A stretch of DNA of 64,000 nt from Nitrospirota bacterium (GCA_040757595.1 JBFLWP010000005.1:1-64000), one strand, 5' to 3'; positions 19,201 to 26,800 are shown, counted from the first letter of the stretch. Notes: a model not told the origin generated them from the letters alone. Program-made: numbers and translations.

Positions 19201-19382
19201 TTGCGACCGGCATCGGCGCCCAATCCCAGCAACCGCTGGCCCGCGTCGTGGTCGGGGGCATGCTCACGGCAGCCGTTCTGATCCTGATGGTCCTGCCGGT
19301 CCTTTACCAGTTCGTCCACCGTATGCGTAGGGAGGGAAGTGAGGCGGAGGACGACGGGCCTACGAGCCAACCGACGGCCTAG
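16275..19382 (+). CDS. RND efflux pump of the heavy-metal (CzcA/CusA) type
   Basis: A 1035-residue inner-membrane proton antiporter with the RND layout: helix 1 (residues about 14-34), a periplasmic porter domain, helices 2-6, a second porter domain from about 550 and helices 8-12 at the C terminus. The proton-relay region reads GAIDFGIIVD (D392 and D398), followed by S399 and by E405-S406, where HME pumps usually have D-G and E-N. The segment after helix 1 is YPDPSPPMVEI rather than the usual PDxTNxQVQV. It therefore belongs to a divergent HME-like branch, and the substrate is uncertain. It is third in an operon with the outer-membrane factor and adaptor. Confidence 0.9.
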   Translation: MIPRIVEFALEQRVFVCALGLMLLFGGLYAFHILDIVAYPDPSPPMVEIITQSPGISAEEIERLITIPTELGLAGMPGLTDIRSLSIFGLSDIKVYFDFRTDYVRDRQEVLNRLAMLDLPAEVHPTISPWWTIAEIYRYELTGNGVSLTDLKTIQDWDVRRQLKRVPGVIDVTTFGGTTKEYHVELNPGALISYGVTLPQVMTALANSNANVGGNYLSVGAQSYNVRGVGLIGSLDDIENIQVAEKEGTPVFVRNLGRVSVGHRVRLGKVGLDDRDDVVEGVVLLQRGAKALPVLERVKQKVEELNTWRLPKGVQIKTFYDRTVLIHTTIETVVDILISGVLLVFVILYVFLGHFRSAVIVALTVPMALLFTFSMMVMLGESANLISLGAIDFGIIVDSTLLMVESVFFHLSRRPSPALTVPMHVMRAVREVGQPIFFATTIIVVAFIPLFTMTGVPGKIFAPMSLTYGLALAGALLMTFTLAPALCSLLLTGPVHETEMPVVRWIRLVYRHALTWALDHEVVVIALAVGLFAVTMVTVPLLGGEFMPHLEEGNLWVRATMPVDISFEQADRLADEIRGVFRRTPEATGVVSQLGRPDDGTDPTSFFNAEFLVNLKPKKEWRPEIVSKDKLVEEIEAELAKIPGITFNFSQVIQDNVQEAMSGVKGENSIKLFGTDLKLMEDRAAEIEKVMKRVHGVRDLGVFRLLGQPNLLIHVDRQACARYGLLVSDVNAVVQAAIGGQAVTKVFEGERWFDLVVRFLPEFRQDREAIENIQVSTPEGARIPLKQVATISVQTGAFIIYRENNERYIPIKFSVRGRDLESTVREAAARIKAQVSLPERYRVEWHGEYDQLQDEKRRLTTIVPITLVVILFLVYLTVRSFLDASLVLVSVPFALIGGIFSLMLTGTGFSISAAVGFISLFGVAVQGALILVVRIRNLMVEGHDLRSAILTSTEVGMRPVLMATLAPAIGLLPAAVATGIGAQSQQPLARVVVGGMLTAAVLILMVLPVLYQFVHRMRREGSEAEDDGPTSQPTA

Positions 19383-19453
19383 CGCCGGGCGGGCGTTTCT
19401 GGCATGATAAGTTCAGGAAGCAAACGATAAGGGACAAGCAGAGGGGCTGAAAC

Positions 19454-20209
19454 GTGCGGGGCATCGTCGGGGTCATCGTTGGACTGGCGGTCTGGGTCGG
19501 AATGATCCAACCTGCGCCGGCCCAGGTGCCGTACGAGGCGCCGCCCAAGGCGCAGGAAGCGCCCGACACCGCGGTGCCCCCGCTGAACAAGCCGCTGGGC
19601 CCCGAGGAGGTCAAGCGGGCGGAGGCGCTGCTGCCCCTGCTGGAGGGCAAGCAGGAGTTCTGGGCGATGGGCGAGTTCGTGCACCTCGGCACGCCGGCGG
19701 TGCCGGTGCTGCTCAAGGCCCTCTCGATGCCGGCGCCGAGGATCCGCTACAACGCGATCGAGACCCTGTTGATGATCAAGGATCCCAGCGCGGTTCCCGG
19801 CCTGCTGGAGTCGGCGACGCAGCCGGAAGAACTGCCGCGGATCCGCGAGCATGCGCTGCGCGTGGCCGTCCGGCTGAATCCGGCCCTGACTCCTCCGGCC
19901 ATCGAAGTCATGGCCAAGGATCCGGACTCCACGATCAGGAAAACGGCCGCCTTCGAGGCCCGCTATGTGCGGCAGAAAGCCGTCGTGCCGGTGCTGATCG
20001 GGCTGATCTCGGACGACGAACAATTCGTGGCGGTCACGGCGGTCCATTCCCTGTGGCTGCTGACCAGACACGAGACCGAGATGCACAACTGGGAGGCCTC
20101 GACGAAGCAGGATCGGGCGGAGTGGGCGCAGGAATGGACCGACTGGTGGAAGGACGCACAGGCGACCTTCGAATTGCCTGAGCCGCGACGCCCGCGAAAG
20201 CCCCTCTGA
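19454..20209 (+). CDS. Periplasmic HEAT-repeat protein
   Basis: A 251-residue protein with a GTG start at 19454 and a signal peptide (MRGIVGVIVGLAVWVGMIQPAPA). The mature part contains HEAT-like repeats: FVHLGTPAVPVLLKAL, IRYNAIETLLMIKDPSAVPGLL, IREHALRVAVRLNP, IRKTAAFEARYVRQKAVVPVLI. Such repeats form curved helical scaffolds for protein binding. A proline-rich linker precedes them. It follows the RND pump gene by 72 bases and may be co-transcribed; a link to efflux is not established. Confidence 0.75.
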   Translation: MRGIVGVIVGLAVWVGMIQPAPAQVPYEAPPKAQEAPDTAVPPLNKPLGPEEVKRAEALLPLLEGKQEFWAMGEFVHLGTPAVPVLLKALSMPAPRIRYNAIETLLMIKDPSAVPGLLESATQPEELPRIREHALRVAVRLNPALTPPAIEVMAKDPDSTIRKTAAFEARYVRQKAVVPVLIGLISDDEQFVAVTAVHSLWLLTRHETEMHNWEASTKQDRAEWAQEWTDWWKDAQATFELPEPRRPRKPL

Positions 20210-20224
20210 CCGGGACGGGCCGCC

Positions 20225-20253
20225 TTGCCGGTCCGCGACGGCCTGTGTTATAA
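20225..20253 (+). promoter_or_regulatory. Promoter upstream of def
   Basis: TTGCCG (20225-20230), a 17-base spacer and TTATAA (20248-20253) form a plausible sigma-70 promoter. Transcription would start about 33 bases before the def ATG. Confidence 0.45.
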
Positions 20254-20292
20254 AACCTCCTCATCATTCCACGGACCGACCAAAGCAAACCG

Positions 20293-20823
20293 ATGGCGTT
20301 GCTCACGATTGCAAAGCTCGGCAATCCCGTCCTCCGGAGGGTCGCGCAGTCGGTTGCCCCGGCCGAGATCAAGACCCCGGCGATGCAGCAGTTCATCGAC
20401 GACATGTTCGAGACGATGGCCGAGGCGGAGGGGATCGGGCTCGCGGCCCCGCAGGTCTCCCGCTCCCAGCAGATCGTCGTGATGGAGTGCCGTGGAGAGG
20501 GAGGCTTTCCCGCCACCGTGCTCATCAATCCGGAGATCCTGTATTACGGTCCCAACCAGATCGAAATGTGGGAGGGCTGCCTGAGCGTCGACGGGCTGCG
20601 GGGCAAGGTCGTCCGTCCCTCGATGGTCCGGGTTCGGGCTCTGGACCGCCACGGGGCTCCGTTCGAGCTGGACGCCACCGGCCTCTATGCAGTCTGCGTC
20701 CAGCACGAGATGGATCACCTGATCGGCAAGGTCTTCCTCGACCGGATGACCGACCTCTCGACCCTCACCCAACTCGAGGAGTTCGACCAGTATTGGCGGA
20801 AGGAGCACGCCGCGGTCATTTAG
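20293..20823 (+). CDS. def: Peptide deformylase
   Basis: A 176-residue metalloenzyme that removes the formyl group from the N-terminal Met of new proteins. All three motifs are intact: GIGLAAPQ (47-54), EGCLS with metal ligand C96 (94-98) and HEMDH with metal-binding His138 and His142 (138-142). Length and spacing are those of type I bacterial deformylases. It has its own promoter. fmt is not adjacent, unlike in many genomes. Its 3' spacer carries an inverted repeat pair. Confidence 0.95.
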   Translation: MALLTIAKLGNPVLRRVAQSVAPAEIKTPAMQQFIDDMFETMAEAEGIGLAAPQVSRSQQIVVMECRGEGGFPATVLINPEILYYGPNQIEMWEGCLSVDGLRGKVVRPSMVRVRALDRHGAPFELDATGLYAVCVQHEMDHLIGKVFLDRMTDLSTLTQLEEFDQYWRKEHAAVI

Positions 20824-20905
20824 CGTTGTGAGCGTTGAGTTTTGAATTTTGAGTTGTGGGTCGTGAAGCAGAAACTCAAAACTTAACGTCCAACACTCAA
20901 AATTC
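20824..20905. repeat. Heptad repeat pair 6 (AT-rich version, inverted arms)
   Basis: The left arm is built of GTTTTGA/ATTTTGA-like heptads; the right arm carries the complementary AACTCAAAAC and ACACTCAAAATTC stretches. The arms would fold into a long imperfect hairpin between def and the ABC exporter gene. The period is 7, but the unit is far more AT-rich than in the other arrays. Confidence 0.7.
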
Positions 20906-20908
20906 TCC

Positions 20909-22633
20909 GTGAAATCTTTACTCCGCATCCTCCGCTATCTCGCGCCCTACCGTCCGCTCGCTCTGACCACGCTGCTGTGCGCGGCCCTGACCACCGGCCT
21001 GGAGCTCGTGCCGCCGTGGCTCGTCAAGATCGTCATTGACGACGTGATTGCGGCCGGCCGGTTCGACTGGCTCCCCTGGGTCGTCGCCGGCCTCTTGCTG
21101 GCCTACGGGCTCAGAAATCTGGCCGGTTCCCTCCGCATCCGGTTCAACAACCTGTTGGAGCAGCGGGTCGTGCACGACCTGCGCGAGGAGGTCTTCGCCG
21201 CCTTGCAGCGGCTGTCGCTCAGCTACTTCGAGAACCGCTCGACCGGTGAGATCATGTCGCGGGTCGCCAGCGACACGGAGCACGTCGAGCGGATCTTCAT
21301 TGACGGGCTCGAGGGCATCCTCACCGCTTCGCTGACCCTGGCCGGGATCACGGCCATGCTGTTCGTCCTGAACTGGAGGCTGGCGCTCTTGTCCCTGCTG
21401 CCCATCCCGATCCTCGTCCTGGGCGCGATGCTCTTCACCAGGCGGGTCCACCGGTACTACCAGACCATCAGACGGAACGCGGCCGAGTTGAACGCCTACC
21501 TCCAGGACGCCCTCTCCGGGATCAGGGAGACGATGGGGTTCAATCGGCAGGCCCACGAGCGCCAACGGTTCGGCGCCCTGAGCCGTCGGTACAGCGACAG
21601 CAACCTGAAGGCCATGTTCCTCTGGTCCTACTATTCGCCCGGCATGATGTTCGTCGGCAGCCTGGGAACCGTGCTGATCCTGTGGTACGGAGCGGGGGAG
21701 GTCCGGCAGGGGGCGCTCACCGTGGGCGAGCTGGTGATGTTCCTGTCGTACCTGGCCCTCTTCTACGTGCCGATCAACCAGATCCACTCGGTCAACCACA
21801 TGCTCCAGCACGCGCTGGCGGCCAGCGAGCGGGTCTTCGAGATCCTCGATATGCCGCCGGAGGTGGCGGATCGGGTTGGGGCCGTACCGCCGGCGGACCG
21901 GCTGCTGGGGGCGGTGCGGTTCGACGACGTGTCCTTCCACTATCGGCTGGACGTGCCCATCTTGCGGCGTCTCACGTTGGACGTGAAACCGGGGGAACGG
22001 ATCGCGCTGGTCGGCCCCAGCGGAGCCGGCAAGAGCACGATGCTCAAGCTGCTGATGCGGTTCTACGACGTGCAAGCCGGCGCGGTCACGATCGACGGGC
22101 ATGACGTGCGGGACCTGCCCCTGGCCTTTCTCCGCAGCCAGATCGGCTTGGTGCAGCAGGAGCCGTTCCTGTTCAACGGCACCGTCCGCGAGAACCTCGC
22201 CTACGGAGACCTGACGGCCGATCAAGCCCGGATCGAGGAGGCCGCCCGGGCCGCCCGGGCGCACGAGTTCATCACGGAGCTGCCTGACGGCTACGACACC
22301 TGGATCGGCGAACGCGGCGTCAAGCTCTCGGTCGGCCAGAAGCAGCGGGTGTCCATCGCGCGTGTGCTGCTGAAGAATCCTCCCATCGTGATCTTCGACG
22401 AAGCGACCTCCAACATCGACACCGAAACCGAAGTCAGGATCCGGGAGGCGCTGCACGAGCTCACCAGGGGACGCACGACTTTCATCATCGCGCACCGGCT
22501 TTCGACGTTGCATGACGTGGACCGGATCGTCGTCATCGCGCGCGGACGGATCGTCGAGGAGGGTGCCCACGAGGAGCTGCTGGCCAGCGGCGGGCTCTAT
22601 ATGAGCCTGTACGAGGCCCAATTCCAGTTGTGA
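20909..22633 (+). CDS. MsbA-like ABC exporter (fused permease-ATPase)
   Basis: A 574-residue half-transporter with GTG start at 20909. Six N-terminal helices cover about residues 15-300. The coupling region includes LQRLSLSYFENRSTGEIMSR, typical of lipid or drug exporters. The nucleotide-binding domain has Walker A GPSGAGKST (about 369-377), Q-loop QIGLVQQEPFLF, signature LSVGQKQ (V in place of the second G of LSGGQ), Walker B IVIFDEATSNID and the switch His in IIAHRLST. It probably works as a homodimer. Substrate (lipid A, lipid or drug) cannot be read from the sequence. Confidence 0.88.
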   Translation: MKSLLRILRYLAPYRPLALTTLLCAALTTGLELVPPWLVKIVIDDVIAAGRFDWLPWVVAGLLLAYGLRNLAGSLRIRFNNLLEQRVVHDLREEVFAALQRLSLSYFENRSTGEIMSRVASDTEHVERIFIDGLEGILTASLTLAGITAMLFVLNWRLALLSLLPIPILVLGAMLFTRRVHRYYQTIRRNAAELNAYLQDALSGIRETMGFNRQAHERQRFGALSRRYSDSNLKAMFLWSYYSPGMMFVGSLGTVLILWYGAGEVRQGALTVGELVMFLSYLALFYVPINQIHSVNHMLQHALAASERVFEILDMPPEVADRVGAVPPADRLLGAVRFDDVSFHYRLDVPILRRLTLDVKPGERIALVGPSGAGKSTMLKLLMRFYDVQAGAVTIDGHDVRDLPLAFLRSQIGLVQQEPFLFNGTVRENLAYGDLTADQARIEEAARAARAHEFITELPDGYDTWIGERGVKLSVGQKQRVSIARVLLKNPPIVIFDEATSNIDTETEVRIREALHELTRGRTTFIIAHRLSTLHDVDRIVVIARGRIVEEGAHEELLASGGLYMSLYEAQFQL

Positions 22634-22649
22634 CCCGCGGCTCCCGTGG

Positions 22650-22679
22650 TTGCGAGCCGGCGGCCCGGCTGAATATACT
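22650..22679 (+). promoter_or_regulatory. Promoter upstream of the small zinc-finger-like genes
   Basis: TTGCGA at 22650-22655 and TATACT at 22674-22679, with an 18-base spacer, lie 24 bases before the ATG at 22703. Confidence 0.45.
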
Positions 22680-22702
22680 GGCTGTCAGGGGGGGAACGGC
22701 CG

Positions 22703-22897
22703 ATGGTCCTGATCTTCGAGCACGAACCGCTGGATCACGAGGAGGCCCGTGGCCGGTTCTACCACGTCTGCCGCGGCCGAATCCTCGATGCGGAGCTGGC
22801 GGTGCCCCCGCCGGACAAGCCGTATGAGTGCCCGGCCTGCGGGATCGAGTTGGAAGCCGAGGATTTCTGGGTGGCGCGGCTGAAGGGGTCGGTCTAG
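22703..22897 (+). CDS. Small protein with one CxxC knuckle (64 aa)
   Basis: A 64-residue protein (MVLIFEHEPLDHEEARGRFY) with CPAC near residue 47 and another Cys in YHVCRGR at about 23. It could be a zinc-ribbon-like fold with an incomplete ligand set, but no family is recognised. A GGGGGGA-type ribosome-binding sequence and a good promoter support translation. Another Cys-pair protein is encoded 15 bases downstream, so the two probably form an operon. Confidence 0.55.
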   Translation: MVLIFEHEPLDHEEARGRFYHVCRGRILDAELAVPPPDKPYECPACGIELEAEDFWVARLKGSV

Positions 22898-22911
22898 GCG
22901 AAAGCGGGACG

Positions 22912-23121
22912 ATGCCGAGCAGCTCGGGACGAAAGACGGTCGGGGTGGCACGTGGGCTCGTGATGCTCTGCGAGACCTGCTATGACCACGTCGTCGCCGA
23001 CAGCCTCGTGGACGGGCGGAACTATGTGGCCGATCATGAGGCGCTGTTCGACGCGATCTGCCCCGGCTGCACGGACATCAACCGGCCGCTCATCGACGAC
23101 ATGCTCGGCAGCTCCGAGTAG
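22912..23121 (+). CDS. Small four-cysteine protein (69 aa)
   Basis: A 69-residue protein with CETC and CPGC about 30 residues apart. This spacing fits a single structural zinc site; the chain between them (YDHVVADSLVDGRNYVADHE) is acidic. It starts at the ATG at 22912 just after the preceding gene. It is not an obvious member of a named family. Confidence 0.5.
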   Translation: MPSSSGRKTVGVARGLVMLCETCYDHVVADSLVDGRNYVADHEALFDAICPGCTDINRPLIDDMLGSSE

Positions 23122-23155
23122 CCAAGCGCGTCCTGTCTCCGACGGCTGCCCGCGC

Positions 23156-23497
23156 TTACTTGCAAGTCTTCCCGTCGAAAACCTTACACGCCGATTCCCC
23201 GGAGGCTACCTTCCAGGATTTGAGCAGGGGCGCGTTGCCGGGCCTGATCTCCACCACGATGTCGATCATGCTCATGCCTCCGACCGGCAGCTTGTCCAGA
23301 TGCGGTTTGGCCGCCTCCGGCACTTCCACGGCAAACACCTTGGCGTCGGCCGAGACCACGATGTAGCCCTTTTCCTTGTTGATGAGAATGATGGGGCTGA
23401 AGATGCTCTTGTCTTCGGCCAGGACGGGACCGGCGACGAGCGACCAGGAGAAGGCCAAGGAGAGGAAGAAACCCAAGGGAATTCGCGCAGGTGTCAT
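23156..23497 (-). CDS. Secreted hypothetical protein (113 aa)
   Basis: A 113-residue protein with a clear signal peptide (IPLGFFLSLAFSWSLVAGPVLAE; cleavage after VLA). The mature part has SADAKVFAVEVPEAAKPHLDKLPVGGMSMIDIVVEI and two C-terminal Cys residues (ACKVFDGKTCK) that could form a disulfide in the periplasm. A GGAGG lies 9 bases before the ATG. It is downstream of the JAMM gene by about 100 bases on the same strand. Function unknown. Confidence 0.6.
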   Translation of the reverse strand: MTPARIPLGFFLSLAFSWSLVAGPVLAEDKSIFSPIILINKEKGYIVVSADAKVFAVEVPEAAKPHLDKLPVGGMSMIDIVVEIRPGNAPLLKSWKVASGESACKVFDGKTCK

Positions 23498-23598
23498 GAC
23501 GACGTTCCTCCAGCGGACGATAGAGAAGGATTATGGCATCGTTTGAAGACTCGGTCTATACAAATTTTCCCGGCGTGGACGAGGTCATGATGCGGGCG

Positions 23599-24093
23599 TC
23601 AGACCGCCTGAACCTCGGCTGGAAGCACCTGGCCGTTCCTGATCCAGTAGGCGCGGACGTCGGGCTTGGCCTTGTCTTCGAGCGAGACGATCACGTACGC
23701 CGCGTCCGGATAGTAAGCCAGGCCAACGTCGGTCATGGACGGGTAGGCGGGGGAGTGGGTATGGGAGTGGTAGATGACAGCCAACTCGAGGCCCCGCTCC
23801 CGCATGTCCTTGAAGGCCGCCAGCATCTCCTTGGGATCCATGAAGTAGGCCACCTCGGCGCGGGTCGTCGCGGAGAGGTCACCCAGTCGCTTCACGTTGG
23901 CCTCGTCGAACACTGTGACCGCCCGAACGTCCCTAGCCACCGTGTTGGCGATCCGGTAGTGGCGGGTGACCGATCCGCCTTTGCCGGCGAGGAGCCCGCA
24001 GCACTCGAACGGGTCCAGCTCTCGCGCGTGCGCGACCATCTCGTCGAGGATCTGCCGGGGGATCTTCAGCGCGGCCACGTTCAGAGGGAGCAC
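23599..24093 (-). CDS. JAMM (Mov34/MPN/PAD-1) metalloprotease, Mec+/HcyD-like
   Basis: A 164-residue zinc peptidase with the full JAMM set: E30 in PFECCG, then H109-S-H111-x7-S119-x2-D122 (HSHTHSPAYPSMTD). Relatives Mec+ (Mycobacterium) and HcyD (Wolinella) release amino acids from the C terminus of sulfur carrier proteins or trim residues after Gly-Gly. The GTG at 24093, which overlaps moeB by 13 bases, is preferred because the upstream alternative (ATG at 24153) lies deep in moeB. Last gene of the sulfur-carrier operon, so the likely substrates are the two carriers encoded upstream, both of which end in Gly-Gly plus one residue. Confidence 0.88.
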   Translation of the reverse strand: MLPLNVAALKIPRQILDEMVAHARELDPFECCGLLAGKGGSVTRHYRIANTVARDVRAVTVFDEANVKRLGDLSATTRAEVAYFMDPKEMLAAFKDMRERGLELAVIYHSHTHSPAYPSMTDVGLAYYPDAAYVIVSLEDKAKPDVRAYWIRNGQVLPAEVQAV

Positions 24094-24884
24094 GCTACCG
24101 TGTAGTCGCGTCCCAGGTCGGTGATCGTAGGATGCTGACCGCAGAGCGGGCAAGCCGGATCTTTGGGGCGGGAGACCTTGCGGAACTTCATCTCCAGCGC
24201 GTCGTAGATCAGGAGCTTGTCGGCCAGAGTCTCGCCGATGCCCAGGATCTCCTTGATGGCTTCGGCCGCCTGGAGCACGCCGATGGTTCCGGCCAGCACG
24301 CCCAGCACGCCGGCCTCCTGGCAGTTCGGCACGAGCCCGGCCGGAGGCGGCTCCGGATAGAGGCAGCGATAGCAGGGGTAACCTTCGTGAGGTTTGATCG
24401 TGGTGAGCTGGCCTTCGAAGCGGAAGATGCTGCCAGAGATCAGCGTCTTCTTGGCGAAGAAGCAGGCGTCGTTGATCAGGAAGCGGGTGGAGAAGTTGTC
24501 AGATCCGTCCAGAATGACGTCGTAGTCCGGCAGGAACCGCATGACGTTGTCGGCCGAGACGTTCTCCTGGTAGGTCTTGACCGTGACGTCGGGATTCAGG
24601 GCCGCCAGCATCCTCCGGCCCGACTCGACCTTGGGGGCTCCGAGCGTCGCGGTCGTGTGCAGGATCTGCCGCTGGAGGTTCGAGAGGTCCACGACGTCGC
24701 CGTCCACCAGCCCGATCGTGCCCACGCCGGCGGCGGCCAGGTACAGGGCCGACGGGGAGCCCAGCCCTCCGGCGCCGATGACCAGCACCTTGGCGCGGGC
24801 CAGCTTCTTCTGTCCCTTGCCGCCGACCTCGGGGAGGATGATGTGGCGGCTGTACCGCTGGACCTGTTCGTCGGTGAATTCCAT
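24081..24884 (-). CDS. moeB: E1-like sulfur carrier adenylyltransferase (MoeB/ThiF/HcyF family), copy 1
   Basis: A 267-residue ThiF-fold enzyme that activates the C-terminal glycine of a ubiquitin-like sulfur carrier as an acyl-adenylate. Visible features: nucleotide-binding GAGGLG (37-42), DGDVVDLSNLQRQ, catalytic-Cys region PNCQEAGVLGVLAG, and the zinc-binding pairs CYRC and CPLC. There is no C-terminal rhodanese domain, so sulfide or another donor must supply sulfur. It lies between the NIL protein and the JAMM gene. A close paralogue is encoded at 26771-27592 in the same operon. The symbol reflects family, not proven molybdopterin function. Confidence 0.9.
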   Translation of the reverse strand: MEFTDEQVQRYSRHIILPEVGGKGQKKLARAKVLVIGAGGLGSPSALYLAAAGVGTIGLVDGDVVDLSNLQRQILHTTATLGAPKVESGRRMLAALNPDVTVKTYQENVSADNVMRFLPDYDVILDGSDNFSTRFLINDACFFAKKTLISGSIFRFEGQLTTIKPHEGYPCYRCLYPEPPPAGLVPNCQEAGVLGVLAGTIGVLQAAEAIKEILGIGETLADKLLIYDALEMKFRKVSRPKDPACPLCGQHPTITDLGRDYTVACSL

Positions 24885-24887
24885 AAG

Positions 24888-24926
24888 CTCTCGTGATGCG
24901 TGATCGGTGACGCGTGACGGGTTAGA
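24888..24926 (+). repeat. Heptad repeat array 7 (single arm upstream of moeB copy 1)
   Basis: Five heptads of the CGTGATG/GGTGACG type lie in the 61-base spacer between the NIL gene and moeB copy 1. No inverted partner was found. Confidence 0.75.
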
Positions 24927-24945
24927 AGAAATTAAGAAGCGACAC

Positions 24946-25185
24946 CTATTCGACCACGTTCAATTCGATCGGGTCGACCAGGACGCCCTTCTTCCTGAGC
25001 CCTTCGACCGCCCGCTCGATCTCGGCGGTTTCGCCCGTCAGCTCCACGTCCATCCAGCCGGTCGTCTCGCGGACGTCCGCCCGGCGCACGTTGGTCACGA
25101 CCTTGTACTCGTGGCCGATCTGGTAGATGATCGGCTCCTTGATCTTGTCCTCGGGGAACCGGATGTGAAACCGGAGGCTGGGCAT
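24946..25185 (-). CDS. NIL domain protein (79 aa)
   Basis: A stand-alone NIL domain starting [23 protein letters not shown], then NVRRADVRETTGWMDVELTG and the C-terminal GLRKKGVLVDPIE. NIL (ACT-like) domains occur in methionine ABC transporters (MetN) and in the NIL-ferredoxin proteins of an archaeal homocysteine pathway. Its ATG overlaps the stop of the carrier gene (TGATG), so expression is coupled. Placement beside a MoaD-like carrier, a threonine-synthase-like enzyme and a JAMM protease suggests a role in methionine/homocysteine synthesis, either as sensor or as partner; this is inference. Confidence 0.85.
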   Translation of the reverse strand: MPSLRFHIRFPEDKIKEPIIYQIGHEYKVVTNVRRADVRETTGWMDVELTGETAEIERAVEGLRKKGVLVDPIELNVVE

Positions 25186-25460
25186 CAACGGCCTCCCGCG
25201 ATGGCCGGCACGATGGAGATCTCGTCTCCGTCCTTCAGCGCCGTGTCCTTGCCCTTCAGGAAGCGGATGTCCTCTTCGTTCACGTAGATGTTCACGAAGC
25301 GGCGGAGTTCCCCCTTCTCGTCGCAGAGCCGGTTCTTCAAACCCGGATGCTGGGCCTCCAGATGGTTGATCATCTCCTCGATGCTCGCTCCCTTGGCCTC
25401 GACTTCCCCCTGGCCTTTCGTCAAAGGCCGCAGGGGGGTCGGAATCCGTACCTTGATCAT
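25185..25460 (-). CDS. MoaD/ThiS-like sulfur carrier with capped C terminus
   Basis: A 91-residue ubiquitin-like (beta-grasp) protein: [14 protein letters not shown], a conserved [28 protein letters not shown] and then a final Arg (G89-G90-R91). In active carriers the chain ends at Gly-Gly, which is adenylated and turned into a thiocarboxylate. The extra Arg would block this until removed, and the JAMM protease downstream is the likely trimmer. It overlaps thrC by 4 bases and the NIL gene by 1 base. CysO (Mycobacterium) and HcyS (Wolinella) are the closest functional models. Confidence 0.88.
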   Translation of the reverse strand: MIKVRIPTPLRPLTKGQGEVEAKGASIEEMINHLEAQHPGLKNRLCDEKGELRRFVNIYVNEEDIRFLKGKDTALKDGDEISIVPAIAGGR

Positions 25461-26707
25461 GCGTCTCCCTGCCCCTGTTTGTCCATCTTGAAGGTCCGCT
25501 GGAAGCTCACCAGGCTCGGTTGGATGCGGACGGGCCGTCCCACCGCGTCGATCACGGCTTCCTGGGTCTTGAGCCCGTTGCCGGTGATATAGGCCACCGT
25601 GACGTCGCCTTTCTTGATGGCCCCCTGCTTGACCAGCTTCCGAAGCACGCCGACCGTGACCCCGCCGGCGGTCTCGGCGAAGATGCCCTCGGTCTGGGCG
25701 AGCAGCTTGATCCCCTCGACCACTTCCTCGTCCGACACGGCGTCCATCGCCCCGCCGCTCTCGGCGGCGGTCTTCAGCGCGTAGTAGCCGTCCGCCGGGT
25801 TGCCGATGGCCAGGGATTTGGCGATGGTCTTGGGCTTGACCGGCCTGAAGAAGTCCCGCCCCTCCTTGTAGGCGGTTGCGATCGGGGAACAGCCGTCAGC
25901 CTGGGCGCCGTTGACCTTCGTCCGCACCTTGTCCACCAGCCCGATCGCCTGCATCTCCTTGAGGCCCTTCCAGATCTTGGTCAGCAGCGAGCCGGAGGCC
26001 ATGGGGACCACCACCTGGTCGGGGGGCCGCCACCCCAATTGCTCGACCGTCTCGAACGCGAGCGTCTTGGAGCCTTCCGCGTAGTAGGGCCGGATGTTGA
26101 TGTTCACGAAGGCCCATCGGTGCTCCGCCGCGATCTCGCTGCAGAGCCGGTTCACGTCGTCATAGTTGCCCTCCACCTCGACCACATTGGGCCGGTAGAT
26201 GAGGTTCCCGAGCACCTTGGCCGCCTCCAGGTCTCCGGGGATGAACACGTAGCACTGCATGCCGGCCGCCGCCGCGTGGGCCGCCACCGAATTGGCCAGG
26301 TTGCCGGTCGAGGCGCAGGCCACGGTCTCGTACCCCAACTCTCGGGCCCGCGAGAGGGCGACCGCCACGACCCGGTCCTTGAACGAGAGGGTCGGGTGGT
26401 TGACCGTGTCGTTCTTGATGTAGAGCTCGTCCAAGCCGAGGTAGGCGCCCAGGTTGCGCGCCCGCACCATCGGCGTGAAGCCCGCGTGCGGCCCCACGGT
26501 CGCGGGCCCTTCGATCGGGAGCAGGTCGATGTACCGCCACATGCTGTGGGGACCGGCCTCGACGCTCCGGCGCGAGACCTTCTGCTTGATCTCGTCGTAG
26601 TTGTACTTGACTTCCAGGGGACCGAAGCAGAGCTCGCAGACGTGGAGCGCGGCGGTCGGGTATTCCTTCCCGCACTCCCGGCAAACCAGCGCTTTCATCT
26701 TGCTCAT
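25457..26707 (-). CDS. thrC: Threonine synthase (PLP-dependent)
   Basis: A 416-residue fold-type II PLP enzyme. An N-terminal zinc ribbon (C9, C12, C24, C27) precedes the catalytic domain with the PLP lysine K110 in [10 protein letters not shown], the phosphate-binding loop near [12 protein letters not shown] and the C-terminal [10 protein letters not shown]. Threonine synthase converts O-phosphohomoserine to threonine. The overlap with a MoaD-like carrier and the neighbouring NIL, MoeB and JAMM genes raise the possibility that it also, or instead, adds sulfur from a carrier thiocarboxylate to a homoserine ester, giving homocysteine; this is inference. No other threonine-pathway gene is nearby. 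Confidence 0.88.
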   Translation of the reverse strand: MSKMKALVCRECGKEYPTAALHVCELCFGPLEVKYNYDEIKQKVSRRSVEAGPHSMWRYIDLLPIEGPATVGPHAGFTPMVRARNLGAYLGLDELYIKNDTVNHPTLSFKDRVVAVALSRARELGYETVACASTGNLANSVAAHAAAAGMQCYVFIPGDLEAAKVLGNLIYRPNVVEVEGNYDDVNRLCSEIAAEHRWAFVNINIRPYYAEGSKTLAFETVEQLGWRPPDQVVVPMASGSLLTKIWKGLKEMQAIGLVDKVRTKVNGAQADGCSPIATAYKEGRDFFRPVKPKTIAKSLAIGNPADGYYALKTAAESGGAMDAVSDEEVVEGIKLLAQTEGIFAETAGGVTVGVLRKLVKQGAIKKGDVTVAYITGNGLKTQEAVIDAVGRPVRIQPSLVSFQRTFKMDKQGQGDA

Positions 26708-26725
26708 GGCGCCACCACTGCAGAA

Positions 26726-26800
26726 AGGCTCAGGTTGAGGTTCAGGTCGAGTCTCCTCCTCAGCCTCGGCCTAAGCCTCAACCTGAGCCTGCTTCAGCTC
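26726..26800. repeat. Hexad repeat pair 8 with perfect inverted arms
   Basis: The spacer between moeB copy 2 and thrC holds GGTTGA-like 6-base tandem units, followed by CCTCAA-like units in inverse orientation. CTCAGGTTGAGG (26729-26740) and CCTCAACCTGAG (26776-26787) are perfect complements; the flanks extend the match to 19 of 21. The right arm encodes the last residues of moeB copy 2. It is the only period-6 member seen. Confidence 0.85.

Noticed and set aside
24093-24153. Earlier ATG start for the JAMM gene
   Set aside because: It would overlap moeB by 73 bases and adds residues without similarity to the family; GTG 24093 fits the domain start.
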